The position numbers and the translations under genes are program-made. Positions 1 through 11,943 of a DNA stretch of 64,000 bases are shown here, one piece after another. The notes beneath the pieces were generated by a model. It did no database searches and had not been told where the DNA came from. It saw nothing but the letters and a program-made list of their open reading frames with translations. The DNA lies in contig NHNW01000064.1 in the NCBI GenBank assembly GCA_002786025.1, positions 62,001 to 126,000 of the forward strand. The letters are read 5' to 3'. Numbering within the stretch: the first letter of the stretch is position 1; the number at the start of each line of letters is the position of its first letter. The DNA comes from Zasmidium citrigriseum (taxonomy: Eukaryota > Ascomycota > Dothideomycetes > Mycosphaerellales > Mycosphaerellaceae).

Positions 1-66
1 AACTTAACCGCATTCAGCACAACAACTACACCAAAGGTCAGCAAAACCCCCACCCAAGACACAACA

Positions 67-2238
67 CTAATACTCACTCGCAAACAAACAAAGCGTAACA
101 GTCGGCAACAACCAAGGCCCCTGCACAAAATCCGCCACCACCCCCGTCGTACTCATAATACTCAACAAACAAATCCCCAACCCAATCAAACTCGTCCCCA
201 CAAGTCTCAAAACAAACAACTTCGTCTTCCGCCCGCGGTTCAACCACGCGAGAACCGTACACAGAATAAGAAAAACGCCTGTGGTGACGTAGAAGTAAAC
301 GTAGGTGAGCTCAAACACCGTCCAAGCCTTCATGATGTTCTCCTCGCTCTGCTCGCGCCAGTGATCGTGTTCATACTCGGAGAAATCGATCGGGCCTTGC
401 AGGTAGGATAAAGTCTCAGCAGTTTCGGTGCTGTTCTCGGGCGCTTCGAAGCCGGCGATTTTGAAGACGGTGTTGAAGAGGATGCCGATGAGCCAGTCGA
501 AGGCGTTGCCTGCGGCGCTGAGGTCTGAGGCGCCATCGGCGAGGGTGGGGATCGCGGCGTACTTGGTCTGGTAGGTGTAGCCGATGCCCTGGGCGGTGGC
601 GAGGAGTTCGCTGCTTCGCGAAAGGCTCCGGTCGAGGAGGTTGACGGCGGTTTTGTTGAGGGAGTCGGCGGCGGCTTGGTAGATTTCGGGGCTGACGGGA
701 GTGGTGAAGTTCATGAGGGTGTCCTGCCAGTCCCGGAACTCGTGGAGGAGGGCGGTGTTGCGGCGGACGGCGGCTGTCCAGGTTATGCATTGCGAGGCGC
801 CTTCGACGGCGAGGACGAGGGCGACGTGGAGCGGGAAGTGAAGGAAGGACCAGATTTGTTGGCGGATGGTGCCGAAGAGTTCTTCGTGGATCCAGTCGAA
901 GTAGATCATGTACATCTAGACGATGTGTCAGTGGGGAGTCGATGTGTGGTGGTGATGTGACTGACGAAGTAGAGATTCAGCACAGCACAAACAACAGCCG
1001 CAGCTACTGATCCCGTAAAGTCAAACGACTCATCATCGTAGATGATATACTGACACGACTTCGCAATCGCAATGGCTCCTAGCCCAATCATCAGCACCAA
1101 CCCCCTTAATCCCCAAAGCATGCGAATACTCACCCTCCCCAAAAATAATCAACGTCAACAAACTCATCCTCTCCACTAAATGCGTCCCTTGAAAGCTCAA
1201 ATTCCTCCACACGACACTCACACTCGTCGCCAGAATCGTTTCAAGAATGGCAATGACGTACCAGACGATGTAGGTGTGGTTCTCGCCATCGGAGTTGAGG
1301 TGAAAGGTCCAGTAGAGGCCGAGGTAGACCATGGCGGCGATGAAGTAGGTGCCGATGATGAGGGACATGGGGATGATAACTTTTTTGTAGTTGCTGCGAG
1401 ATCAATGAGCTGGCTGTAGTCTGGAGAAGGGGAGTGTTGATAATACCGAGCAAACCACATCGCTTGAATGTACTGAATGACCAGGACCAGTCGGCTAATC
1501 ATCAAGACCAGAGTGAGTGCTCTCTGAACGCTCAAATTAGCAATCGCCTCTCTTTTCATGTTTCTTGAACTCACAAAATACACCAAACTCGGCGACTCCC
1601 CATCATCATCGTCCTTCGCTTCCTCTCCAGGATTGAATTCCGGTCCCACAACCGCAAATCCAATCATGACCCTACCCCAGATCATTAGCACATCCTCTCC
1701 ACAGCTCATTCCACACCAATCGACTTACAAGAATTGTATGGCTTTACAACACCTCTCAAAAACACTATCCATGAAAAACCTCACATCATACAAACTGACC
1801 TGTTTCCCCACAAGTCAGCCACCCAACCCCTAAATCCCCTACTCACCTCGCACAACCAGAGGGACGTACCTGATACCAAGTAAACCAAATAATACAAAAG
1901 AACCCCACATACTGCTTCAGACTCTCCCCATCATTGACCTCATGCTCATACGTGAAAACCGTGAGATTGGCGACGAAGAACAGATCGTAGAAGAGTTCGA
2001 TGTCGGTGGCTTGGGAGAAGCGGCGGAATTGGGGGGAGTCGGGGTCTTCGGGTTTGGGTGGGGAGGGAGATGTGCTGCTTGAGAGATGTCAGTCAGAGTG
2101 GCGTTGGGAGTAGGAGTGGGAGATGTACTGTGAATCGAGACGATTAGAGTCGACTTCGCCGAGTTCTTCGTCTTTCTCCGGCTGGACGAGGGGGCTCTGG
2201 ACGATGGGGAGGTAGCTCCGTTCGTGTTCCAGAGGCAT
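67..2238 (-). CDS. LtrA-like (low temperature requirement A) multi-pass membrane protein
   Basis: Seven exons give 611 aa: 2238-2129, 2077-1870, 1799-1729, 1671-1447, 1393-1134, 1078-966 and 915-67. All joins keep frame with GT-AG ends. The family signature is clear: ELFYDLFFVANL near residue 60, VSLYDVRF, then MIGFAVVGPEF, ERMSLLTLIIFGEG in the middle, and YFDWIHEE followed by RQQIWSFLHFPLHVALVLA. These match bacterial and fungal LtrA domains, in which acidic and His residues lie in the membrane segments. The last 80 residues form two more hydrophobic helices. LtrA was named from a Listeria cold-growth mutant; the fungal role is unknown and no substrate is established. The start is the first ATG in frame with a hydrophilic, acidic N-terminus. 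The acceptor of exon 2 could be 3 nt further on. Confidence 0.88.
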
Positions 2239-2882
2239 GGTTACGGTCGGGCAAGGATGCCGTGGATATGGTGAAGGAAGGGAAGGAAGCTTTCGCCGTG
2301 CGGGAGGACCGCAGGTATATCAAGCCTCCAGCGCAATGCTTGAACTTCTTCTTTTTGTTTCAGCCGCAAGCCACGCTTTGAAAGACGACGAAGAAGGCAT
2401 GGTTGTTGACTTTGTCAGCGCATGAAGAGAGATCCGATTGGAAAGGGACAGCGGTTGTTCATGCACGGTTAGATAGACGTCTTGGCAATCGACGTCGAAG
2501 TCCGATGTGAATAGCAGAAGGTCGATGCCAGCGAATGGGATCTTCACCCTAAAGATATCGAATCCTGCCGTCGGCAGTGCCTGGTGGCTCGGATCGGATC
2601 TACACGCTGTCAAAACGTTCATCTTTCAGCCTGGTAGTTAGTTAACGCATTGACTTCGAAGTCAACATCCGAAACGAGCCGCTCTGGTGTAGGCATGTTC
2701 AGAAATGACATCTTCCTCACCTACAAAAAGCACACCACTGCACAGCAAATACCACGCGATGGCACGCCTTGCATGCGCTGAAGTGCAAGTGCAGATGGGA
2801 TGCGCCCGAGATTTTGCTTGAAGAAGCCAGCACTGCGCTCGCACGAGCCTCGAAGGATTCAGCCGCAGGATTCTTGGGGAAG

Positions 2883-2902
2883 GTGTTGCGCCGGCGCAAC
2901 AC
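2883..2902. repeat. 20-bp perfect palindrome
   Basis: The bases GTGTTGCGCC are followed directly by their reverse complement GGCGCAACAC, with no spacer. A two-fold symmetric site of this length could bind a dimeric regulator or extrude as a hairpin. It lies 645 bp upstream of the LtrA-like start and about 2.1 kb upstream of the siderophore transporter. Function is unknown. Confidence 0.6.
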
Positions 2903-4579
2903 ATGAAGAACGCCAGCTGAAACTCGCAGATCAGCGTGTTCTCTGCGATGATGTCAATGGCGTTGGGTGCATCTCGCGACATTACTTAGCAATGCGAACC
3001 GCACATCAATGTTGTGTCGGTTGAGGCAGACTCTCTGCTCCGACGTCACTCCCCGAGAAGGCTTGAAAACGGAAGTGAAGCTCTCATGGGCTGCGTGGAC
3101 TTGAAGTCGAATTGCAACGGCGAGCGAAACCAATGCCTTGGCTTGGTGGTGGACAATATGCGAGGCATGAAGTTGGACTTCAGGCTGTACAGATTTTGCC
3201 GTGGTAACGCCCCAAGGAGTTTGTGACCAACGCCAGTCGAATCCCCAGGACATGCTTGAAGGCGCTGCCACACTGCTGTCAAGATCTTTTGAAGCCGTCG
3301 TCCAATGACAAGACGAGCGGGGGAAGCAGCCATGAGACTCAGCCCGGATGACCATTGTACATCGTGAGAGAGGCGGGGTGGCCGAATGAGCATGCCATTG
3401 TCGCATGTGACGGGGCGAACTGTTCACGGCACTGCGGAGAACAGCCCGTTGCTGCCTTCGCTGTTGAAGAGAAGGGATCGGCCGGACGTCCGTTACAGCT
3501 CAGAGACATCCATGCCATCTGAATCACCGTGGTCAATGGTATTTTGTCGGCCGTTCTTTGGAATTCGAGCCACTGGCGAATGGATCTCCTCCCAAAACGC
3601 CAGAGAGGAAGACCGCAGCTTCCTTGTCAGAAGTCATCGCTTTTCATCCAGAAGTAGATGAACGTCGTCGGTGCCAGCGTGAAGTCCAGGTCGCCATGCT
3701 GAAGGAATGAACACGAACATAGCGTGTCGTGTCCATATTCAGCACCGAACTCCGCGGATGTCCTGCATTGGAATCCCTTGCGAGTCACCGTCGTGCTCAA
3801 AAAAGAGCTGCCTGCTCAGTGGAGTATATAGTCATCAGCCATATCCAACCATGTCTCCTACCTGCTCTGCTCTTCTCCCAGGCTCTGTATCCAGCTCACC
3901 ATGCGACCACCGCGGTCACACAGCATGTCCAGCTCTTGTCCTCCCACACAATGCCCTCGTTCCTCTCCGCCCTCCCGTCATCCATCTCTTCCCATCTCCA
4001 CGGATATTGGCCGACCCAACGCCTCGACCTTCCCGGTCCAGCGCATGCCTCGCTCGCAGAAGGGTCTTGAGGGTTCATCAGCGTCGCATGTCGCATCTCG
4101 GGGTGTCATGGCACACGTGGACCGTCGAACGCCTCGCGTGGGGGTTCACTCGCGCGTGGCTTGCAGGATTCGGCACGGCGGCAGCGCCATCACGACGACG
4201 ATATTCCCTCTGCGCGTACGGCGGTAGACTTCTTCATCCTCACCCCATCCTCGCTGAGGAATATATCGATTCTTTCTGACCGGACTCGCTCGGGACGCGG
4301 TGGTGTGAATTTCTTCTCGGTGGACATACCAGATCAGTTCTCGATGTCTGTCCAAGCGAAATTGAAGAAGCATCGCCAAGTCGCAAGTCCTCGTACTTCA
4401 AGCCTCCGATCGCGGCGAAGCAATTCGAAGCATCGCGCCGGCGGCTTTGCTCGAAGGAGCCAAGCACGCCAGCCGCAAAATCTCCCATTCGCGAGACCGT
4501 CGAAAGCAAGACGCCGCATGAACACCCAAACCCCAGCGAAGAAAAGGCTTTTTAGGTGAGAGAAGGGTTTCGATGCATA

Positions 4580-4650
4580 ATCAGATGATCAGATTGCCCA
4601 CCATCTCAGGGATCATTGAATGGAGGCCCGCCGGTACCTGCTTATCTGAT
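4580..4650. promoter_or_regulatory. GATA-type (SreA-like) site cluster upstream of siderophore transporter
   Basis: On the minus strand 4650-4642 reads ATCAGATAA, an exact match to the ATCWGATAA element bound by the fungal iron-responsive GATA repressors (SreA/SRE/Urbs1). Two near matches, ATCAGATGA at 4580-4588 and ATCAGATTG at 4588-4596, lie just upstream. A simpler GATA core (TTATCTT) is at 4858-4864. The exact site is about 320 bp before the start of a siderophore transporter, a classic target of this repressor. Repression under iron sufficiency is inferred. Confidence 0.55.
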
Positions 4651-4971
4651 CGATGATTTGCTGGACCAAGGCGAGGACCAGCACGCATTGGGACGACAGC
4701 TCCGATCGCTTGCGAGCTGCGAGGGACGGAAAAGGTGGGATGCAACGACTTTTCCTCTTCTTTTTCTCTGCCGATTCCGCCGTTCATGAAACCTTGTTCA
4801 GAGCAAGTGGCGTGTGCTTTGCTTCTTCACCTGCTCTTTCCTTCACTTCCCAAGATCTTATCTTAACCTGGGATCTACCCGCTCGACTTCACTTCTTCCC
4901 TTTTCCTTACCTCCCCCTTCACCTCTGCACTTGGCTTCGCTTGGCCATTGCTTGGTTTGGTGAGCTTCACC

Positions 4972-7086
4972 ATGGGCATCCTCGACAACATCCGCGGCCG
5001 CCACGCCAGCGTCGCCAGTGGACATGTCGCTCCCACCGACACCGCCGGCCTGAGCGGCGAGGACTTCAAGAACAAGGACTTCGTCGGCGATGCCGAGACT
5101 TCTGCTTCCGACAGTGATGCTATGAGCATTGAGGCCAGGAACGAGAAGGATGTGCAGCAGAACGGCGATCGCATTACGGCTGGTGCGCAGCGTGGTGTGC
5201 AGAAGGCTGAGGCCGCGGCGTTGGTTTGGGATAAGAAGGCGATTTTTGCCATTTATGGATGGTATTGACATTCCTCTCCCACTCGTTTTGACCTGGTACT
5301 GACGATGATATCCCAGGATCTGGCTCTGCTACTTCATGCTGGCCTTCCAGCAAGGTGTGCAAGGATACGTGACCGTCTACGCCTACTCCTCCTTCCAGAA
5401 CGCCCCGGCTATCAACACCGCCTACATTCTCGCCCAGATCATTGGTGGTATTCTGCGACTGCCGATTGCCAAGTTGATCAACGTCTGGGGTCGTGCTGAG
5501 ACGTTCTTCTTGTTCGTCACCATCTACCTTATTGGTATGATTGTGTTGGCTTCGAGCAATGGACCGGACTCGTATGCTGCGGGCTATACGATCTACTACA
5601 TTGGGTACGATAACTTCCATCCGCACAGTCTGCATTTCACTAACATCTTCTAGCTACGACGCCATCTACCTCATCCTCGACATCTTCATCGCCGACTCCT
5701 TCGGCCTGAGGAACCGAGCCCTGGCCTTCGCCTTCGCCTCCACGCCCTTCATCATCACTGCTTTCACTGCCTCTCTGGCTGGCGAGTCCTTCCTCTCCAA
5801 CCAGCTGACCGGCACCGGCTGGCGATGGGGCATTGGAACTTTCTGCATCACCAACTTCGTCGTCTTCACCCCACTGTCGATCGTCTTTTGGTTCTACACC
5901 CGCAAGGCCGAGAAGATGGGTGTGTATAAGAGGGAACCAAGTGGAAGGACGACGTTGCAGTCGATCTATCATTACTTCCACGAATTTGGCAGTAAGCAAG
6001 AACATCATCCCCACTGACGAATCCGGCTGACATCTTTGCAGTCCCCAGCGCCATCATCCTCATGGCAGCCTTCTGTCTCTTCCTCTTGCCATTCTCGCTC
6101 GAGACGTACGGCCGTGCACCATACGACTCCGCCACTTTCATCGCCATGGTCGTCATCGGCTTCTGCTTGTTCTTCGTCTTTGCGGCATACGAGAGATGGT
6201 TCGCTCGTGTGCACTTCATCCGCTACGAGCTCCTCAAGCAGCGCACCGTCGCAGGATCCTGCGCGTTGGCTATGGTGCTGTACATGGCCTTTTACTGCTG
6301 GGTAAGTCAATCATACACATTGACTGGGCTCGCGATGCTGATTGATGTCTAGGACCTCAACTACTACAACTTCGTCCTCGTGCAATACGCCCTCCCCGTC
6401 TCCCTCGCGGGCTACATGAACCAAATCTACAACGTCGGCAGTACCGTAAGTAAACCCTCCCACACCACACCCAAAACACCCTCTAACCTCCCACTTCCTT
6501 CCAGTTCTGGTCCGTCCTCTACGGAATCTACATCCGCCAAACCCTCTACTTCAAATACTTCGCCCTCTGCTTCGGGCTCGGCCTAATGCTCCTCGCCAAC
6601 GGCCTGCGCATCTACTTCACCTCGTACGCCGCTCCCATCGGCTACATCATCATGGTGCAGATCTTCAATGCCTTCGCCGGAGGAACCATCGTCATCTCGA
6701 ACGAAATGGCCGTCATGACCGCCTCGGACCGCGAAGGCGTGCCCCTTCTCTTGTCGATGCTGTACCTCTTCAACGCCGTCGGCGGCGCGATCGGACAGGC
6801 CATCTCCGCGACGATATATTCCAACACTTTCCCGCAAGCTCTCCGCAAGGTTCTGCCGGAGGACCGCTGGAACAAAGTCGCGGAGCTGTACAGCGGAGGT
6901 TATGTCACGGAGATTAAGTTCCCTCCTGGAACGATTGAGAGGGATGCGAGTAATTATGCGTGGCGCCAGACGCAGTATTATGGGAGTATTGCGGCGACTT
7001 GTATTCTTGTGTTGGGGATTCCGGCCATTTTGGCGTGGAAGAATTATCGGGTTGATAAGAGGCAGAATAAGGGGACTGTACTCTAG
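4972..7086 (+). CDS. Siderophore-iron:H+ symporter, SIT/ARN family (MFS)
   Basis: Six exons (4972-5261, 5317-5604, 5654-5991, 6042-6301, 6353-6445, 6505-7086) give 616 aa; every intron is 48-56 nt and GT-AG. About 70 hydrophilic N-terminal residues precede 12-14 membrane segments. The order of motifs fits fungal siderophore transporters (Sit1, MirB, Arn): IWLCYFMLAFQQGVQG, a YDAIYLILDIFIADSF segment, a central YERWFARVHFIRYELLKQRT loop, DLNYYNFVLVQY, and a C-terminal YGSIAATCILVLGIP. It would import ferric siderophores at the plasma membrane by proton symport. The upstream GATA-type sites fit iron-repressed expression. Which siderophore is carried cannot be told. No siderophore synthetase gene lies in the window. 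Confidence 0.92.
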
Positions 7087-8439
7087 TAATGGGGAGAGTG
7101 CGAGGGGGTTTTGGGAAGAGGGGTGTATATGTGGGAGGGTGGAAGGAGGAGTTGCTTTGATGCGTTGATGCGTGCATGATGGAGGGACTTTCGCTTTCGC
7201 TGTACATTTTGGTCAGCTTTCGTTTGAAGAACTCGATGCACATGTGGATCACCTTCGATCTTCCTTTCTCCCGATCAACTCGCTCGCCTGCTGCCTTCGT
7301 GTCCTAGCTAAGCACTCCATTGCAAAGTACACTTTGCGTTCACATCCCGCTGTCTCTCAAGAAGTTCATTGTCCCCCAGAAGCCGATGGACTCCATGAGA
7401 ATATCTACGACCACGCTGGCCCCTGGGGCATCGTAATCTCACTCATCATACTGTCTCGGGCTATGTTAGTGCACTATGTTTCCCACATTCACTTCGCATC
7501 ATCGACGATAGATCTGGTCAGGAGAAAGTGCCGTCAGTCGATGCTGTGCTCTAGTCACTCAACAGAGTCGAGAGCGTCAACGACTGTCGCCGAAACAAAT
7601 GAATCGTTTGACATTGCCGAGAAATCCGTTTGAAGTCTTCCCACTTCAAGACGCTCAATGGAGGTCGTTTTCTCTCTGTTGGCCTTCCAATCTGATCTAT
7701 CGGTTGGAACCTAGGAAAGGCACTCTGGCTGCTTATTGGTATCGGTATGATATTTGCGACCTGCATTGAGATGAATGAGTAGAAAGCCACAGTCTCCTGG
7801 GTCTGAGCAAATGAATAAAGCTGGGCACCTCGCCGTCACCTCCGTAGATGCCTGAGGCAGGCCATGCTTACGTGAGTGAATCCTGCTTGGCGTGGGATGC
7901 ATCGAGCTTTCCCGCTCCGCCGTCTCCTCTTCATCTTCTCCATCAACATCAACAACACCCACAACGCCGGCGGCATTGCGGCTTCGCAATTCTGTCGCTG
8001 CAAGTCAAATATCTGGCTTGTGTCTCCTTCTGCAGGTCAAGTATACGTCATTTCCCCCTGTTCTCGAGCTCCAAATGCAGCGATCAACTCTGCTGTGCCG
8101 TGGCGCTCACGGGACGATGTTACTCGACAAGCCGGGCCAGCCTCTAGTGGGATGAGCTCCCGTCGTTGTACACAGCCTCACTGGACCGCCTTCTCGCTCT
8201 CGAGTGCATGGAGCGTTCAACACTGCTCCGACTATACTGATACACATGTACTCAAAAGACGTCTTCGAACCAGCGCAGGACAGGTCCTCCCCCGAGAGTT
8301 CCACCCCGAACCCATTACTCCTCGGCAGTCCCTTTCCACAGTGCTCAAAGGAGGCAGCACGAAGTCCATCCCACCTGCCAAGTGGTGATCATGAAGAAGA
8401 CGCTCGAGATCCAGTAGCGGTCGCCATCTTCTCCGCGCC
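7087..8439. other. Intergenic, no convincing gene
   Basis: This 1.35-kb gap separates two plus-strand genes. Open frames at 7172-7633 and 7876-8388 (both +) lack domains and overlap other frames. The 3' part presumably holds the promoter of the receptor gene; I see no clear TATA element. Confidence 0.5.
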
Positions 8440-11400
8440 ATGAGACTCCTCAACGTCCACGATCTCCGCCTCCAGGTCTTCCGCCCAGCGAGCCTGCCCA
8501 AGTACGCCATCACATCGCACAGATGGACCGAGAGCGAGCCTTTCATGCGAGACGTTCGCGACGGTCTCGACCTGACGAAGAGTGGACATCAGAAGCTGCA
8601 GGGGTTTGTCGACTACGTCAAGAACCATGTGAAGGGGATTGACTGGATCTGGATGGACACATGCTGTATCAACCAGGATAGCTCTCAAGAGGTGTCGGAA
8701 GCGATCAACTCGATGTTCAAATGGTATCGAAATGCTGAAGTCTGCCTCGCGTACATGGCCGATGTCGAGGACCTCAATAACTTCGACAAAAGCGTTTGGT
8801 TCACTCGCGGATGGACACTTCAAGAGCTGGTCGCCCCAAGCCTGGTGGTTTTCCTAAGCGGAGATTGGGATGTGCTGGGTCGGAAGGGCGGACAGCAAAA
8901 CGTGCATGAAAACGGTGATATTTACTTGCAGACTGGCCCCTCGCTGGCAGCAAGTATATCTGCTGTCACACATATACCGCACAAAGTTCTGGACGACTAC
9001 ACAGCCAGTCACGAGCTGACTGTGCAAGAAAAGTCGGCGTGGATTACTGGGCGAGAGACCACAAAAGAGGAAGATCTTGTGTACTGCTTACTTGGTATCT
9101 GCAACGTCACAATGGCCATCATCTACGGGGAAGGTCACGAGAAAGCGAAACGGCGTCTCCTGCAAGAAATCGCAGCCAATGACCCAGCGCCCGCCGATGG
9201 TCACAACTCGCCCACCCACCGGTGCGTCTCAGTCCCGTTCAGCACAGTACCGACGTACACTGAAAGGCTGTCACTGTCCCAGGAGCTAGAAGGAAAGATG
9301 GACAAGAGCTATCCAACTTCTGCGTTGATGCGTGCCGTTACGGTCTGTGGACTTGGCGGAACGGGTAAAACACAGCTGGTTCTACATTACATCGACGAAC
9401 ATGAATCAGACTACCAAACCATACTCTGGCTTGACGCGAGAAACGAGGATACCATGCGATCAAGCTTTCAGCGTTGTTGCCTGGCCCTTGGACTTGCTAG
9501 CGATACCTCGTCGCATCAAGGTGCCGCTAAGGATTCTCCAGAAGTGCAGGTATTACTTCGCTGGCTCCGCGGACGAAGCAAAGAACAGGAGTGGCTTGTC
9601 GTGGTTGACAACGCTGATGATCTTTCCTGGGGCGTAAACGAGCTGGTTCCCCGTGGCCGGGCAGGCTCGGTGATCGTCACGAGCCGCGATGCTAACGCTG
9701 CTCGGATTTTCGGCGGCAAGATGCAAACAGTGAAAGTCGATGCGATGATGGCCTCTGAGGCAATGTCGCTCCTCCTAAATTCGGTCGCCGACGAGGGCGT
9801 TTCGGGAGAAGTGAGATCTCTGGCCGAGCGGGTGGTCGATACCCTCGACAGAATCGCCCTCGCAATTGGTCTAGCCACCGCAAGGATTACCACCGACGTC
9901 GAAGATGGATGCGACCTAAACTTGGCCGTGCGTCGGTACATCGACGACTTTGAGCAGCATAAGGACGAGCTACTCCGCAACGAGGATTTTGCTCAGTGCT
10001 CCTCTTATAATAAGACCGTCTGGACCGTCTGGGAGACTAGCTTGGCCTCGCTTAGAAGAATCAAGGACTCCACGTCTTTAGAGCTCCTCGGCCTTCTCGC
10101 CGCACTTGACGGTACCAACATCCAAGACGAGCTTTTCCGAGTAGCAGCTGAAGGTCTTCAATGTGCGATTGAAGGTGCCCAAGTACAGCCTGCACCATGG
10201 CTTCAACGCATCCTCACGACTTCTGAAGGCGGCTCATATGACGACTTCCACTACCGCGCTGCCATCCGGCCCCTACTACGATACGGCCTTTTGCGACCAA
10301 CGCACGATGCTTGGCCCGGCGTGACAATGCACGGCCTCGTGCAGTGGCGAGTCCGGCAGGAAGATCATGGCAAGGAGCATTGGCTCTCGTCCCTGATCTT
10401 CATTGGAGCAGTTTGCGACGGGTGTTATTATCACTCGGTATCTGCGTCCGGTTTCTCACGTCATTTGCTCGTACACCTGCCTTCGAATGCCCAGCTGCTA
10501 CGGTGGCCACGCATTGACGAGGACGTCTTTGTCGTCTGGATTTGGCGAGTTGTGGCACGAGTACGACATAAGGAGTGGGAGGGTTCTGCTGCGGCAGAGC
10601 TTCTTGAGGCCGCACTGGCTGAGTATTCACGTTTGCTAGGCCGGGAGCATCGTGAAACGCTTGAGACTATGAGAGAACTCGCTAGCATATACAAGTTGCA
10701 AGACAGGACAAAGCTGGCCGAAAAGCTACGGGTAGAGCGCGCCGAGCTGTGTGCCAAGTCTGGAATTGATGATGAAGAAACACTACGAGCTCTACATGAA
10801 CTTGCTGAAACCTACAACCGCCAAAGACGATGGGACGAGGCAGAAAGGTTGCTGACAAAAGTGGCCGACACAAGATCGCGAATTCTTGGGGATATGCACA
10901 CACAGACACTCGAAAGTCTATTTACCTTGGTCCAGGTCTACAGCGAGCAGGGTAAAGTCAGAGAGGCAGAAACGCTGAGTTCTCGTTTAGTCCACACAAC
11001 GTCGGAATTTTTGGGCCGTGGTCATCTTGATGCACTCAAAGCTCTACAGACACTCGCATGGACTTACCAATTTCAAGAACGATACACCGACGAATTAGAG
11101 CTGCGATTGAAAATTGCCGTCAGATTTAGCGACACTGAGGTTGGAGATTCCTCTGATCGACCCTCCGCGATGGCGGACGTCGCGTGGGCGTACTACAAGT
11201 GCGGGAAGTACGATAAGGCTTTGAATGCGCAGTTGTTTGCAGTCGAAAGCTACACGAGAGCTTTGGGAGAAGAGAACCGTTCAACCGAAACAGCTCAAAT
11301 ACAGCTTGCTTCGATCTATATGGCACTCATGCGGCTACAGGAAGCAGAGCAAATATGCTTGGCCCTGAAAGCCCGGCACGGGGAGATGGTTGCACCTGAA

Positions 11401-11943
11401 GATCGGACCCTATTCCGTGCTACTACAAGAACGCTTCAAGAGCTGTATGAGATGCAAGGAAGACACGATGAGGCGCAAGCTTTAAGGGAGCAGTTACGTG
11501 ATTCGTATGCACAAGCCGAGCGGGCGGGGTGGCACGATACAAGTGACTATGCCCTTAATCTCGACATTTTAGGCCTCGATCATGACAAGCCGCCCAAGAT
11601 CAGCCCCGAGGAGTTACTTCACATCGGTGTACGTTGCGATGGTCCTTTGTGCAAGGACAAGCCAGGCCAGTCGTGGATTCGCGGCTTACGCTACAAGTGT
11701 ACTGTTTGCCGCGACACAAATTTCTGCGCCTCGTGCGAAGCACTTCCCAGCAATGACCACGATCATAGCCATCCGCTGCTGGAATTTGTATCCTGTTGGA
11801 AGCGCGGGCGTCTGCGATCGACACCAGAGGCGTCTGGCCGGCAAGGAAGTAGCAGCGGCGGCAACGAGAGTCAGAAGTCTTCACCTGCTGTACAAGACGC
11901 TGCGAGCAGAACGGGCCAGGTGCCCGAGAATCCGACGACCTGA
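8440..11943 (+). CDS. NOD-like receptor: HET / NB-ARC / TPR / ZZ zinc finger
   Basis: A single exon encodes 1,167 aa. Residues 1-245 are a HET (heterokaryon incompatibility) domain: YAITSHRW near residue 24, GIDWIWMDTCCINQ, WFTRGWTLQELVAP, and the closing YCLLGICNVTMAIIYGEG. An NB-ARC NTPase follows: P-loop GLGGTGKTQL near residue 304, kinase-2 EWLVVVDNADD, and GSVIVTSRD. Residues about 690-1010 hold kinesin-light-chain-like tetratricopeptide repeats. The C-terminus (about 1060-1112) is a ZZ-type zinc finger, with RCDG, CTVC and CASC cysteine pairs and paired histidines before LLEF. HET domains trigger cell death in vegetative incompatibility; NB-ARC/TPR receptors oligomerise on sensing a ligand. 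All key motifs are intact, so the gene looks functional. The ligand is unknown. The ZZ cap after the TPRs is less usual. Confidence 0.92.
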   Translation: MRLLNVHDLRLQVFRPASLPKYAITSHRWTESEPFMRDVRDGLDLTKSGHQKLQGFVDYVKNHVKGIDWIWMDTCCINQDSSQEVSEAINSMFKWYRNAEVCLAYMADVEDLNNFDKSVWFTRGWTLQELVAPSLVVFLSGDWDVLGRKGGQQNVHENGDIYLQTGPSLAASISAVTHIPHKVLDDYTASHELTVQEKSAWITGRETTKEEDLVYCLLGICNVTMAIIYGEGHEKAKRRLLQEIAANDPAPADGHNSPTHRCVSVPFSTVPTYTERLSLSQELEGKMDKSYPTSALMRAVTVCGLGGTGKTQLVLHYIDEHESDYQTILWLDARNEDTMRSSFQRCCLALGLASDTSSHQGAAKDSPEVQVLLRWLRGRSKEQEWLVVVDNADDLSWGVNELVPRGRAGSVIVTSRDANAARIFGGKMQTVKVDAMMASEAMSLLLNSVADEGVSGEVRSLAERVVDTLDRIALAIGLATARITTDVEDGCDLNLAVRRYIDDFEQHKDELLRNEDFAQCSSYNKTVWTVWETSLASLRRIKDSTSLELLGLLAALDGTNIQDELFRVAAEGLQCAIEGAQVQPAPWLQRILTTSEGGSYDDFHYRAAIRPLLRYGLLRPTHDAWPGVTMHGLVQWRVRQEDHGKEHWLSSLIFIGAVCDGCYYHSVSASGFSRHLLVHLPSNAQLLRWPRIDEDVFVVWIWRVVARVRHKEWEGSAAAELLEAALAEYSRLLGREHRETLETMRELASIYKLQDRTKLAEKLRVERAELCAKSGIDDEETLRALHELAETYNRQRRWDEAERLLTKVADTRSRILGDMHTQTLESLFTLVQVYSEQGKVREAETLSSRLVHTTSEFLGRGHLDALKALQTLAWTYQFQERYTDELELRLKIAVRFSDTEVGDSSDRPSAMADVAWAYYKCGKYDKALNAQLFAVESYTRALGEENRSTETAQIQLASIYMALMRLQEAEQICLALKARHGEMVAPEDRTLFRATTRTLQELYEMQGRHDEAQALREQLRDSYAQAERAGWHDTSDYALNLDILGLDHDKPPKISPEELLHIGVRCDGPLCKDKPGQSWIRGLRYKCTVCRDTNFCASCEALPSNDHDHSHPLLEFVSCWKRGRLRSTPEASGRQGSSSGGNESQKSSPAVQDAASRTGQVPENPTT

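Larger units (their letters stand above)
2239..4971. other. Intergenic, no convincing gene
   Basis: This 2.7-kb stretch lies between two divergent genes. Short open frames occur on both strands (for example 3707-4279 and 2320-2622), but they overlap one another, show no recognisable domain, and lack a consistent set of splice sites. It holds a 20-bp perfect palindrome at 2883-2902 and GATA-type sites from 4580 to 4864. The last 100 bp before 4972 are rich in C and T on the plus strand, as often seen just upstream of fungal genes. Confidence 0.6.

Noticed and set aside
3707..4279. 190-codon plus-strand frame upstream of the siderophore transporter
   Set aside because: Three frames are open in the same place, which reflects base composition; no domain seen.
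7876..8388. 170-codon plus-strand frame just before the HET receptor
   Set aside because: No domain and three overlapping plus-strand frames; more likely promoter and leader sequence.
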